From positions 1-12,256 of the forward strand of contig CADFRV010000055.1 in the NCBI GenBank assembly GCA_902836725.1: a DNA stretch of 12,256 bases, given 5' to 3'. Numbering within the stretch: the first letter of the stretch is position 1; every line of letters starts with the position of its first letter. A model generated the notes under the pieces. That model did not search any database. It saw only the letters and a program-made list of their open reading frames with translations, and was not told the DNA's origin. Shown here piece by piece: positions 1 through 7,179 of the stretch. The DNA is from Muribaculaceae bacterium. Its GTDB lineage: Bacteria > Bacteroidota > Bacteroidia > Bacteroidales > Muribaculaceae. Made by a program: the position numbers and the translations under genes.

Positions 1-1186
1 GGGGCACTTCCTTGAGCCACGACGGGAAAACGGCAAACAATGTGAACGGCAGAGCGAGTGCTATGGCAAAACCGGCCATACCGGCGGCGGGACCGGCAAA
101 ATTACCCATCGAGGCGGCCTCCACAAGCAGTGTGCCTATAATGGGGCCTGTGCATGAAAACGATACCAGCGCGAGGGTAAACGCCATGAAAAAGATGCTC
201 AGCAGACCTGTGGCACGCTCGGCACGGGCGTCGGCGCCGTTACGCCATTTCTCGGGCAGCTGAATGTCGAAGCCGCCGAAAAAGCTGACGGCAAACAACA
301 GCAGCAACAGGAAGAAAGCCATATTGAACCACGCGTTGGTAGAAAGCTCGTTAAGTTTTCCGGCTCCGAAAATTCCGGTTATGATAAGTCCGAGCGTAAG
401 ATATATCACAACGATGCTTATCCCATATATGATGGCATCGCTGACCTGTTTGCGGCGGCTGCCGCTCTTTTTCAGGAAGAAACTTACAGTCATCGGTATA
501 AGCGGCCATACACACGGAGTGAGCAGAGCCAGAAGGCCACCGCCGAAACCCCATATGAAGATAACCCACAGCGGGCTTGACGATACATTCTCGGCAGGCA
601 CATCCTCCGCAGAGATATCCACAGGCGCCCACCAGTCGGCCTCGCTGTGGGATTTGGTCACATTGGGAACCGCATCGGAAGGCGCGGCAGCAGGCTGTTC
701 TGCATCAGCGGTCGCCGCTGCCACCTCGCCGGTGCCCACCTTTAATGTGAAAGGTATCTTCTGCGGGGCGATACATGTCTGGTCGTTGCATCCCTGGAAA
801 AAAATCTGTCCTGTTATCTCATGCGACTTGCCATCGGTGATTTTCAGGCGACGGGTGAATACCACATCGTTTTCCCACCACGAAAGTTTCAGGGTGAACA
901 CCGGGTCAAACTCCTCTTTCGGAGCGTGGTCTGGCACAAAATCCCCCTCGGCAGTCACACCTTCCGGCAGATCGAGTTTTATTGAAGTCGCATTGGGGCC
1001 ATCCTCTGGCAGATCGAAACCATACAGATGCCAACCTTTTTCGATAGTGGCGGCAAACCGCAGCGTGGCTCCGGTAGAGGAGTTGTCTTCCACTGAAGTC
1101 TCCCATTTTATCGGATCGAACGTCTGGGCATTAAGCTGCAACGCGAACAGCAGCAAAAGCGCAAATGACAGAATTTTTCGACACAT
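1..1186 (-). CDS. dsbD: Thiol:disulfide interchange protein DsbD, N-terminal 395 residues (3' end beyond the left edge)
   Basis: DsbD carries electrons from cytoplasmic thioredoxin across the inner membrane to periplasmic thiol proteins. The visible part starts at ATG 1186-1184 with a signal peptide (about residues 1-20, ending LQLNA-Q). A periplasmic alpha domain follows (about 25-150) with GWHLYG at 51-56, FTRR at 110-113 and the cysteine pair C133/C138 in GCNDQTC, the expected redox pair of this domain. After an Ala/Pro-rich linker (about 150-200) comes the membrane domain, with hydrophobic segments near 206-236, 250-272, 284-304, 327-353 and 367-389. It carries C225 in LTPCVWP and C345 in FSCTGP, matching the two membrane cysteines of DsbD beta. 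The reading frame is open to base 2, so the remaining membrane helices and the expected C-terminal thioredoxin-like domain lie outside. The gene starts 22 bp after the stop of the upstream gene, so the two are probably co-transcribed. Identification is firm; only the missing end is unknown. Confidence 0.95.
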   Translation of the reverse strand, partial: MCRKILSFALLLLFALQLNAQTFDPIKWETSVEDNSSTGATLRFAATIEKGWHLYGFDLPEDGPNATSIKLDLPEGVTAEGDFVPDHAPKEEFDPVFTLKLSWWENDVVFTRRLKITDGKSHEITGQIFFQGCNDQTCIAPQKIPFTLKVGTGEVAAATADAEQPAAAPSDAVPNVTKSHSEADWWAPVDISAEDVPAENVSSSPLWVIFIWGFGGGLLALLTPCVWPLIPMTVSFFLKKSGSRRKQVSDAIIYGISIVVIYLTLGLIITGIFGAGKLNELSTNAWFNMAFFLLLLLFAVSFFGGFDIQLPEKWRNGADARAERATGLLSIFFMAFTLALVSFSCTGPIIGTLLVEAASMGNFAGPAAGMAGFAIALALPFTLFAVFPSWLKEVP

Positions 1187-1208
1187 AGAACAAATATATA
1201 ATATGATT

Positions 1209-1736
1209 TTAATTCGTTTGTTTCACGGTGATATACAACTCTTTTGTCTGGGGCTGGAGACACGTGCGGTCATCGCATCCCATAAAACGCACCACACATT
1301 TTATACGGCCGGGGAGAGTGCCCTCCGTCAGTCTGAAACGGCGTGTGAAACGTATCTCGCCGCCGTCCCAGTACTCGAGTTCGGTACCGAACATATCATC
1401 GTATTTCCTCGTTGTCGCACGGTTTACAGTCAGTCTGCCATCAGCCTCCATTCCGGAAGGGAACTCGAAACTTACCTGCGTCGGCTGAGGGCCACCCTGT
1501 GGCATACGCATGCCATATAGATGCCATCCCGGTTCCAGTTTCACAGTCACGGCCGCGACACCTTCGGTTGACGACACCATGTGTGCCGATCCTTCCCATA
1601 CGATCGGGGTCGATGGCACACTTCCGGCTATTCCGGGAAAGTGGGCGCCCCCCTGTGCGTTTATGTCGGCGTCCATATGCGCTGGCTGCAGCATGGCCGC
1701 CAGCGATACAACCGCGTATATCCATTTGATCCTCAT
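1209..1736 (-). CDS. Secreted stand-alone DsbD alpha-domain protein (DsbD N-terminal-like)
   Basis: This 175-residue protein resembles the N-terminal periplasmic domain of the DsbD encoded just downstream. It has an N-terminal hydrophobic stretch (about residues 5-17) that looks like a signal peptide, probably cut near INA-Q at 27-28. The conserved features run in the same order as in DsbD: GWHLYG at 70-75, a P-x-GGP-x-x-T stretch at 79-86, FTRR at 130-133, then GCDDRTC with C154 and C159, followed by the same QPQ/APQ step. There is a third cysteine, C147, with no partner in the DsbD copy. There is no membrane domain and no thioredoxin domain. The family role of this fold is to take electrons from DsbD's other domains and reduce periplasmic partners. 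A separate copy may be an extra electron acceptor or adaptor of the neighbouring DsbD; that is inference. It is the first gene of the operon, with start ATG 1736-1734 and a leader of about 70 nt from the promoter at 1813-1820. Confidence 0.88.
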   Translation of the reverse strand: MRIKWIYAVVSLAAMLQPAHMDADINAQGGAHFPGIAGSVPSTPIVWEGSAHMVSSTEGVAAVTVKLEPGWHLYGMRMPQGGPQPTQVSFEFPSGMEADGRLTVNRATTRKYDDMFGTELEYWDGGEIRFTRRFRLTEGTLPGRIKCVVRFMGCDDRTCLQPQTKELYITVKQTN

Positions 1737-1812
1737 ATTTATTCAAATAATCCTCAAAAATAGTTCAGAGTTTCATAGTCGCTACAATAACAACTACAAG
1801 CATCTTAACTTG

Positions 1813-1820
1813 CAAAGTTA
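1813..1820 (-). promoter_or_regulatory. Bacteroidota-type -7 box for the dsbD operon
   Basis: Read on the minus strand this is TAACTTTG, a match to the Bacteroidota -7 consensus TAnnTTTG, followed by CAAG. The same TA(A/C)CTTTGCAAG string occurs at the divergent promoter on the plus strand. No TTTG -33 element sits at the usual distance upstream; the nearest one (1832-1835, read on the minus strand) is only 11 bp away, so the -33 element is weak or absent. The predicted leader to the start at 1736 is about 70 nt. Confidence 0.6.
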
Positions 1821-1957
1821 ATTATTTTTTTCAAAACATCCTACATCATATTTTCCCGACACCTCGTCTCCGCAGTATCTTACCGGCGAGAGCGATGGCT
1901 GCATTGTCTGAACATTTCACCGCACAGACCAATTATAACATCAAAAAGCACAGCAAA

Positions 1958-1992
1958 TTTGCATGAAGTTTGAGCGGAAGTTAGTACCTTTG
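1958..1992 (+). promoter_or_regulatory. Bacteroidota-type promoter for the dCMP deaminase operon
   Basis: TACCTTTG at 1985-1992 matches the -7 consensus TAnnTTTG. A TTTG at 1958-1961 can serve as the -33 element, although the 23-bp spacer is slightly long. That TTTG lies in a perfect 10-bp palindrome, GCAAATTTGC (1953-1962). The start codon at 2018 lies 25 bp after the -7 box, preceded by an A-rich stretch (ACTAAAA) and no Shine-Dalgarno, as is usual in this phylum. The rest of the 281-bp space between the divergent genes (1737-2017) shows no convincing gene. Confidence 0.65.
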
Positions 1993-2017
1993 CAAGCTAT
2001 TAACAGTCACACTAAAA

Positions 2018-2494
2018 ATGACAACCGAATATACCGACACCCACAACGGCCATTATTCCTCGGAAAAGCAGGAGACGATAGACCGCAGATACCTGCGGAT
2101 GGCACGTATCTGGGCTGAGAATTCATACTGTGAGCGCCGCAAGGTGGGAGCCATCATCGTGAAAAACTCGATGATCATATCCGACGGCTTCAACGGCACA
2201 CCATCCGGATTTGAAAACATATGCGAGGATGAATCCGGAATAACCAAACCGTATGTACTGCACGCCGAGGCAAACGCCATAACAAAAGTGGCGCGGAGCA
2301 ATAACTCCTCGGCCGGAGCCACACTGTACATCACTGCATCACCATGCCTCGAGTGCGCCAAACTTATCATACAGGCCGGCATAGAACGGGTTGTGTTCCA
2401 CGAGCTTTACCGCATCACCGACGGTGTGGAGCTTCTGAAACGCGCCGGCGTCAGATGCGAGCAGATAGCCGACCTCGAGCCGGAGCATCCCTGA
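2018..2494 (+). CDS. dCMP/cytidine deaminase family protein (probable deoxycytidylate deaminase)
   Basis: This 158-residue zinc deaminase most likely converts dCMP to dUMP, the substrate of thymidylate synthase. The zinc-site motifs are complete: H82-A-E84 supplies one ligand and the proton-shuttling glutamate, and PCLEC at 109-113 supplies C110 and C113. The NGTPSGF stretch at 59-65, in the region preceding HAE, is typical of dCMP deaminases and their ComEB relatives and argues against a tRNA or guanine deaminase. There is no signal peptide, so it is cytoplasmic. ATG at 2018 is the natural start, placed just after a good promoter. The N-terminal 20 residues are polar and probably flexible. 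It heads a run of four co-directional genes and is followed after 57 bp by the S41 peptidase. A ComEB-like role in competence cannot be excluded but nothing nearby supports it. Confidence 0.9.
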   Translation: MTTEYTDTHNGHYSSEKQETIDRRYLRMARIWAENSYCERRKVGAIIVKNSMIISDGFNGTPSGFENICEDESGITKPYVLHAEANAITKVARSNNSSAGATLYITASPCLECAKLIIQAGIERVVFHELYRITDGVELLKRAGVRCEQIADLEPEHP

Positions 2495-2551
2495 AACATA
2501 CCGGATCATTGCAACCATACATACTGACTACACTACTATTTTTACTGCTTC

Positions 2552-4225
2552 GTGAATAATTTGAAGAAAACATCCACCTGGGTGCCTCTCATAGTGGCAC
2601 TGGCGTTCATTGCAGGACTGTTTGCCGACAACCTGCTCAACCATCATGCCGGGCCTACTCCCACACAAAAGAAATTTCAGACCATACTGAATCTCATTCG
2701 CAACGATTATGTGGACAATGTGAACCTCGACAGCCTTCTTGAGAATTCCATTCCGGGACTTCTCTCGAACCTCGATCCCCACTCGGCATACATACCAGCA
2801 TCAGAACTGCAGGCCGTCAACGACGAGCTCGACGGTTCTTTCTGCGGCATCGGAGTACAGTTCATGATCAACAACGACACCATCACAGTCGTTGAAGTCG
2901 TATCGGGAGGCCCATCCGAGAAAATCGGTATCAAGGCCGGAGACCGCATCGTAAAAGTTGATGGAGAGGATGTGGCAGGAATCGGCATTACCAACGAGCA
3001 GGTACTGAAAAAACTGCGCGGCGAATGCGACACACCTGTAAAACTCGGCATCAGACGCCAGACATCGAAAAAGATGCTGCAATTCGACGTGATACGCGGC
3101 GAACTGCCTAACACATCCGTCGACGCCGGCTACATGCTCGCCCCGGGCATCGGCTACGTGAGGGTCAACAAATTCGGACGCACCACATACGACGAATTCT
3201 TCCAGACGCTCAACGAGCTCAAGCGCGAGGGTGCCACCGACTACGTGATAGACCTCCGAGGCAATTCCGGCGGGTTCATGGAGATAGCCTTCCTCATGGC
3301 AAACGAATTCCTCGAAAAAGGACAGACCATAGCCACTACGAGGGGGCGCGACTATTACACCCCCTCGGGAGTGCAGGCCGACGGCAACGGCAACTTCAAA
3401 GAGAGCCGCGTGGTTGTGCTTATCGACGAATTCTCAGCCTCCTCCTCCGAGATCCTCGCCGGTGCCCTGCAGGACAACGACCGTGCCCTCATCGTCGGAC
3501 GCCGCTCCTTCGGGAAAGGCCTCATACAGCGCCAGTCTGTACTCCCAGACAGCAGCGCCATACGCCTCACCATAGGCCGCTATTACACCCCGTCGGGACG
3601 ATGCATACAGAAAGACTACTCCAACAGCGCCCTGTACGGACACGACATACTCGACCGATACAACCGCGGCGAGATGTTCAGCGAGGATTCGATAAAACTC
3701 GATACCGAACTTAAATTCCAGACGCTCAACGGACGCACCGTCTACGGCGGAGGAGGCATCATGCCAGATATCTTCGTGCCTAACGACACATCAGGCATTA
3801 CATCGTACTACCTCAATGTGGCAAATGCCGGACTGCTGCAGAAATTCGCGTTCGATTACGTGGATGCCAACAGGGAAAAACTTGAGGACGCATCAGACGT
3901 GGAGGAACTTCTCAAACGCCTCCCGGCCGACGACACCCTGTTGCGCCAGTTTGTCAATTTCGCCACACGCAACGGCATACAGGCACGGTGGTATTACATC
4001 AACATTTCGCACGACTTGATTGTTAATCAACTGAAAGCGCTGATAGCACGCGATGTACTGGGATACAACGCCTATTTCAACCTCATAAACCGCATCGACG
4101 CCAATGTGAGCCGCGCGGTGAGCGAGATCCAGAACGGCGGCGCCGACATCCCGGTAAAAAGCGACAGGAACAGCGCTTCCGCGAACGACAAGAAGGGGAA
4201 GACCGCTTCCACAAAAGGGAAGTGA
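2552..4225 (+). CDS. S41 family C-terminal processing peptidase with PDZ domain (CtpA/Prc-like)
   Basis: This 557-residue envelope serine protease belongs to the family that trims or degrades proteins by their C-termini in the periplasm. A hydrophobic segment at about 11-26 is a signal anchor. A helical N-terminal part (about 35-85) and a PDZ domain (about 93-170, with GIGVQF and the KAGDRIVKVDG step) lead into the S41 core. By comparison with Prc and CtpB, the nucleophile is S297 in SASSSEI, the general base K322 in SFGKG, and the supporting glutamine Q326; spacing between Ser and Lys is 25 residues as in the family. The YTPSGRCIQ stretch at 345-353 is also typical. A helical C-terminal region (about 415-530) ends in a Lys/Ser/Ala-rich tail. 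The frame has a stop at 2525-2527 and no ATG before residue 105, so GTG 2552 is the only start that keeps the anchor. It lies between the deaminase and the folate enzyme in a probable operon. Confidence 0.93.
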   Translation: MNNLKKTSTWVPLIVALAFIAGLFADNLLNHHAGPTPTQKKFQTILNLIRNDYVDNVNLDSLLENSIPGLLSNLDPHSAYIPASELQAVNDELDGSFCGIGVQFMINNDTITVVEVVSGGPSEKIGIKAGDRIVKVDGEDVAGIGITNEQVLKKLRGECDTPVKLGIRRQTSKKMLQFDVIRGELPNTSVDAGYMLAPGIGYVRVNKFGRTTYDEFFQTLNELKREGATDYVIDLRGNSGGFMEIAFLMANEFLEKGQTIATTRGRDYYTPSGVQADGNGNFKESRVVVLIDEFSASSSEILAGALQDNDRALIVGRRSFGKGLIQRQSVLPDSSAIRLTIGRYYTPSGRCIQKDYSNSALYGHDILDRYNRGEMFSEDSIKLDTELKFQTLNGRTVYGGGGIMPDIFVPNDTSGITSYYLNVANAGLLQKFAFDYVDANREKLEDASDVEELLKRLPADDTLLRQFVNFATRNGIQARWYYINISHDLIVNQLKALIARDVLGYNAYFNLINRIDANVSRAVSEIQNGGADIPVKSDRNSASANDKKGKTASTKGK

Positions 4226-4261
4226 CGTATCCCTCGGGAAGCCACTTAAACACCTCACACC

Positions 4262-4840
4262 ATGGACAAGAATGATATCAGAAACCGTATAAAGACACGC
4301 AAAAGCCTGCTTTCACAGGCCGAAAAAGCATACGCAGCCAAATGCGTCTTTGACCGCCTCGAGCAATCGGCGGCTTTCCTGCTGGCCGACAATGTGCTTC
4401 TGTATCATTCCCTTCCCGACGAGCTCTCCACCCGTGAGTTCCTTGACAAATGGTGCGGCCGCAAACATTTTTTCCTACCGAGAGTGAACGGTGTGAACCT
4501 CGATATCCTGCCGTTTGACCGCTCGAGGATGGCCCTCGGCTCATTCCACATAGAGGAGCCGACAGGCGACGAGACCACCGACATAAACGCCATCGAACTC
4601 ATCATAGTACCGGGCGTGGCATACGACCGCCGGGGCAACCGCATCGGCCGCGGAAAAGGTTATTACGACCGTCTGCTGTCATCCACATCCGCCACTAAAA
4701 TAGGTGTGGGATATGACTTCCAGCTCATAGGGGAGGATATTCCCGCAGAGGAGCATGATGTGGCCGTGGATATTGTCATAACAGACCGCCGGCGTCTGGT
4801 AATACACCACCGGAAAAAAGACCGGAACCACAAAAAATAA
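4262..4840 (+). CDS. 5-formyltetrahydrofolate cyclo-ligase (methenyl-THF synthetase)
   Basis: This 192-residue cytoplasmic enzyme uses ATP to turn 5-formyl-THF into 5,10-methenyl-THF, returning a storage or inhibitory folate to the active one-carbon pool. The N-terminal basic helix (R7, R10, K11, R13, K14) is usual for the family. The diagnostic stretch is PGVAYD at 117-122, then GRGKGYYDRLL at 129-139, which forms the nucleotide/substrate-binding loop; GVGYDFQ follows at 148-154 and EEHDVAVD at 163-170. Length is normal. The C-terminal tail is rich in Lys, Arg and His and is probably disordered. It starts at ATG 4262, 36 bp after the peptidase, and is followed after 33 bp by the ABC-F gene in the same frame. 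Sharing an operon with a dCMP deaminase makes sense, because thymidylate synthesis needs both dUMP and methylene-THF. Confidence 0.94.
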   Translation: MDKNDIRNRIKTRKSLLSQAEKAYAAKCVFDRLEQSAAFLLADNVLLYHSLPDELSTREFLDKWCGRKHFFLPRVNGVNLDILPFDRSRMALGSFHIEEPTGDETTDINAIELIIVPGVAYDRRGNRIGRGKGYYDRLLSSTSATKIGVGYDFQLIGEDIPAEEHDVAVDIVITDRRRLVIHHRKKDRNHKK

Positions 4841-4873
4841 TCCGATTGTATAATACACTTTCACCATACGGCT

Positions 4874-6886
4874 GTGATAGCTATACAGAATCTTAAAGTA
4901 GAATTCAGTGCAAAATCTCTCTTCGATAATGTAAATTACGTGATCAATCCCCGCGACCGTATAGCCCTCGTCGGCAAAAACGGCGCCGGGAAATCAACCA
5001 TGCTGAAAATAATCGCGGGACTGCAGATCCCCACCTCGGGATGTGTCGCCGTCCCCTCTGGTGTCACCATAGGCTATCTGCCACAGCAGATGAAACTGGC
5101 CGACGAGACCACTCTCCTTCAGGAAGTGCGAAAGACGTTCAGCCACATCAATGACATGCAGAAACGTCTTGACAACCTCAACATACAGCTGGCTGAAAGA
5201 ACCGACTACGACTCCGACGAATACCACCGCATAATCGACGAAGTATCGCTGCTCACCGAGAACCTCGCGATGGAACAGACCGAGAACCACGAAGCCGAGA
5301 TGGAACGCACCCTCATCGGCCTCGGTTTTCTGCGTTCAGACTTCGACAGGCCCACATCGGAGTTCTCAGGCGGATGGCGCATGCGTGTGGAGATCGCCAA
5401 ACTCCTGCTCAAACACCCAGACCTTCTCCTGCTCGACGAGCCTACCAACCACCTCGACATAGAGTCGATCCAGTGGCTTGAGCAGTTCCTCGCCACAAAA
5501 GCCAAAGCCGTGGTGCTTGTAAGCCATGACCGCGCCTTCATCGACAATGTGACCAACCGCACCATAGAGATCTCATGCGGGAAAATATACGACTATGCGG
5601 TCAACTACTCCAAATTCGTGGAACTGCGCCGCGAAAGGATAGAACAGCAGACACGCGCGTATCTCAACCAGCAGAAGGAGATAGCCGATACCGAAGCCTT
5701 CATAGAACGGTTCAGGTATAAGGCGACGAAAGCCGTGCAGGTGCAGAGCCGCATGAAACAGCTCGCAAAAATAGAGCGCATCGAGATCGACGAGACAGAC
5801 ACATCGCACCTCTCGCTCCGTTTTCCACCCGCACCACGGTCGGGAGACTACCCTGTCATCGCCGACAACGTAGGGAAGGCATATGGCGACCATCAGGTAT
5901 TCGACAACGCCACATTCACCATACGCCGCGGCGAGAAAGTGGCCTTTGTCGGCAAAAACGGCGAGGGAAAATCCACCCTAGTGAAATGTATCATGGGTGA
6001 GATCCCATATACCGGCACTCTGAAAATAGGCCACAATGTGCAGATAGGATATTTCGCCCAGAACCAGGCGCAGCTCCTCGACGAATCGCTCACTGTGTTC
6101 GACACCATCGACCATGTGGCCACCGGAGATATCCGCACCAAGATACGCGACATCCTCGGTGCGTTCATGTTTGGCGGCGAGGCGTCGGACAAGAAGGTAA
6201 AAGTGCTTTCCGGAGGCGAGAAAACCCGTCTGGCCATGATAAAGCTCCTCCTGCAGCCGGTGAATCTGCTTATCCTCGACGAGCCTACCAACCACCTCGA
6301 CATGAAGACCAAGGATATCCTGAAGCAGGCGATCAAGGATTTCAACGGCACAGTGATAGTGGTCAGCCACGACCGCGAGTTTCTCGACGGCCTTGTTGAG
6401 AAAGTCTATGAATTCGGTGGCGGAAAAGTCAGGGAATGCCTCGGTGGCATATACGAATTCCTTGAAAAGAAAAAGATCAGCTCACTGCAGGAGCTTGAAC
6501 TCAGCAAATCACCGGGATCGGGTGAAAACATTCCGGCAGACAAGGAGGCAAAAAAAGGCACCGGCACACCGGCGGCATCACCCTCCCGGAAAGCAGATGC
6601 CGATACCGGTAAAAATACCACTTCCGCCCTGAGCTATGCCGAACAGCGCGAACGCGAAAAAATGCTCAAACGCGCCGCTAAAAAAGTGGAGGATGCGGAA
6701 GCGGCCGTAGCGGCAGCTGAAGAAGAGATCGCCGAAATAGAACGGCGCATCGCCGCAGGCGAAACAGACGGAGACATCTTCACACTGCATCAGACCAAGA
6801 CACGCGACCTCGAGACAGCCATGTCTCTCTGGGAACTTGCCGAGCAGCAATCCTCCGAGCTCAAGGCTCGCTTCGGGCGGCAATAA
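4874..6886 (+). CDS. ABC-F family ATPase with C-terminal coiled coil (Uup/YdiF/YheS-like)
   Basis: This is a 670-residue protein with two ABC domains and no membrane segments. ABC-F proteins bind the ribosomal E site and relieve stalled or antibiotic-blocked translation. Domain 1 has Walker A GKNGAGKS (34-41), signature FSGGWRMR (164-171), Walker B LLLLDEPTNHLD (184-195) and the SHD switch (217-219). Domain 2 has GKNGEGKS (360-367), LSGGEKTR (445-452), LLILDEPTNHLD (465-476) and SHD (498-500). Both catalytic glutamates are present, so both sites should be active. The interdomain linker (about 245-315) is charged and helical and of ordinary length, without the long extension seen in resistance-type ABC-F proteins. 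A low-complexity stretch (about 541-585, rich in Gly, Lys, Ser, Pro, Ala) joins a coiled-coil tail (about 586-668). GTG at 4874 is the only usable start: the frame is closed by the TAA of the upstream gene at 4838-4840 and the first ATG lies inside Walker A. A housekeeping role is more likely than drug resistance; the exact subfamily is unsettled. Confidence 0.92.
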   Translation: MIAIQNLKVEFSAKSLFDNVNYVINPRDRIALVGKNGAGKSTMLKIIAGLQIPTSGCVAVPSGVTIGYLPQQMKLADETTLLQEVRKTFSHINDMQKRLDNLNIQLAERTDYDSDEYHRIIDEVSLLTENLAMEQTENHEAEMERTLIGLGFLRSDFDRPTSEFSGGWRMRVEIAKLLLKHPDLLLLDEPTNHLDIESIQWLEQFLATKAKAVVLVSHDRAFIDNVTNRTIEISCGKIYDYAVNYSKFVELRRERIEQQTRAYLNQQKEIADTEAFIERFRYKATKAVQVQSRMKQLAKIERIEIDETDTSHLSLRFPPAPRSGDYPVIADNVGKAYGDHQVFDNATFTIRRGEKVAFVGKNGEGKSTLVKCIMGEIPYTGTLKIGHNVQIGYFAQNQAQLLDESLTVFDTIDHVATGDIRTKIRDILGAFMFGGEASDKKVKVLSGGEKTRLAMIKLLLQPVNLLILDEPTNHLDMKTKDILKQAIKDFNGTVIVVSHDREFLDGLVEKVYEFGGGKVRECLGGIYEFLEKKKISSLQELELSKSPGSGENIPADKEAKKGTGTPAASPSRKADADTGKNTTSALSYAEQREREKMLKRAAKKVEDAEAAVAAAEEEIAEIERRIAAGETDGDIFTLHQTKTRDLETAMSLWELAEQQSSELKARFGRQ

Positions 6887-6932
6887 CATACCGGCAACCG
6901 CCGCATCAATTTCCCCCTCTTTCTACTTTTTT

Positions 6933-6962
6933 CGGCAGATCCAGAAAAAATTTTATCTGCCG
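6933..6962. repeat. Inverted repeat, 8-bp stem with an A/T loop, downstream of the ABC-F gene
   Basis: The arms CGGCAGAT (6933-6940) and ATCTGCCG (6955-6962) are perfectly complementary around a 14-nt loop containing A6T4. On the plus strand it lies 46 bp after the ABC-F stop but is preceded, not followed, by a T run (6927-6932), so it is a poor intrinsic terminator in that direction. It may contribute to 3'-end formation with the larger hairpin at 6983-7031. Confidence 0.45.
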
Positions 6963-6982
6963 CGACAAAAATAACCGACACA

Positions 6983-7031
6983 TTGTCTCCCCCTCATACA
7001 CGCCCCAGAAACGTGTATGAGGGGGAGACAA
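6983..7031. repeat. Perfect 20-bp inverted repeat (long hairpin), possible terminator
   Basis: Arms 6983-7002 and 7012-7031 are exact reverse complements of 20 nt, with five C's pairing with five G's in the middle, and enclose the 9-nt loop CCCCAGAAA. The stem would be very stable in RNA from either strand. It lies 96 bp after the ABC-F stop and about 150 bp before the next gene. There is no T tract after either arm, so it is not a textbook intrinsic terminator. It could act as a transcript 3'-end stabiliser or factor-assisted terminator, or be a copy of a dispersed palindromic repeat. The rest of the gap (7032-7179) is AT-rich; a TTTTG at 7102-7106 hints at a -33 element, but no good -7 box could be placed. 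Confidence 0.6.
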
Positions 7032-7179
7032 CGTATTTGCCATATCCTTGTGCCGAACCTTAATGTAAAAATTTTCCGAGAATTTCACACACGGCTCAAC
7101 CTTTTGTTAAATGCAAATGTTAATAGAATAAAAGCTGAGATAATGAAGATTACAGAAAACCTCTAACAACTATTTAGAT

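Noticed and set aside
264..1520. Long plus-strand open frame (418 codons) across the left block
   Set aside because: It is antisense to dsbD and the DsbD-domain gene, whose frames carry signal peptides, paired cysteines and membrane segments. The plus-strand product has no recognisable domain and crosses the boundary of two real genes.
1895..1966. Small 23-codon plus-strand frame in the divergent intergenic region
   Set aside because: It is short, lacks a promoter of its own and runs into the promoter palindrome of the deaminase gene. Its product resembles nothing known to me.
6966..6973. TATTTTTG on the minus strand, a formal match to TAnnTTTG
   Set aside because: It would drive transcription antisense into the ABC-F gene, there is no gene there to serve, and such matches are expected by chance in AT-rich gaps.
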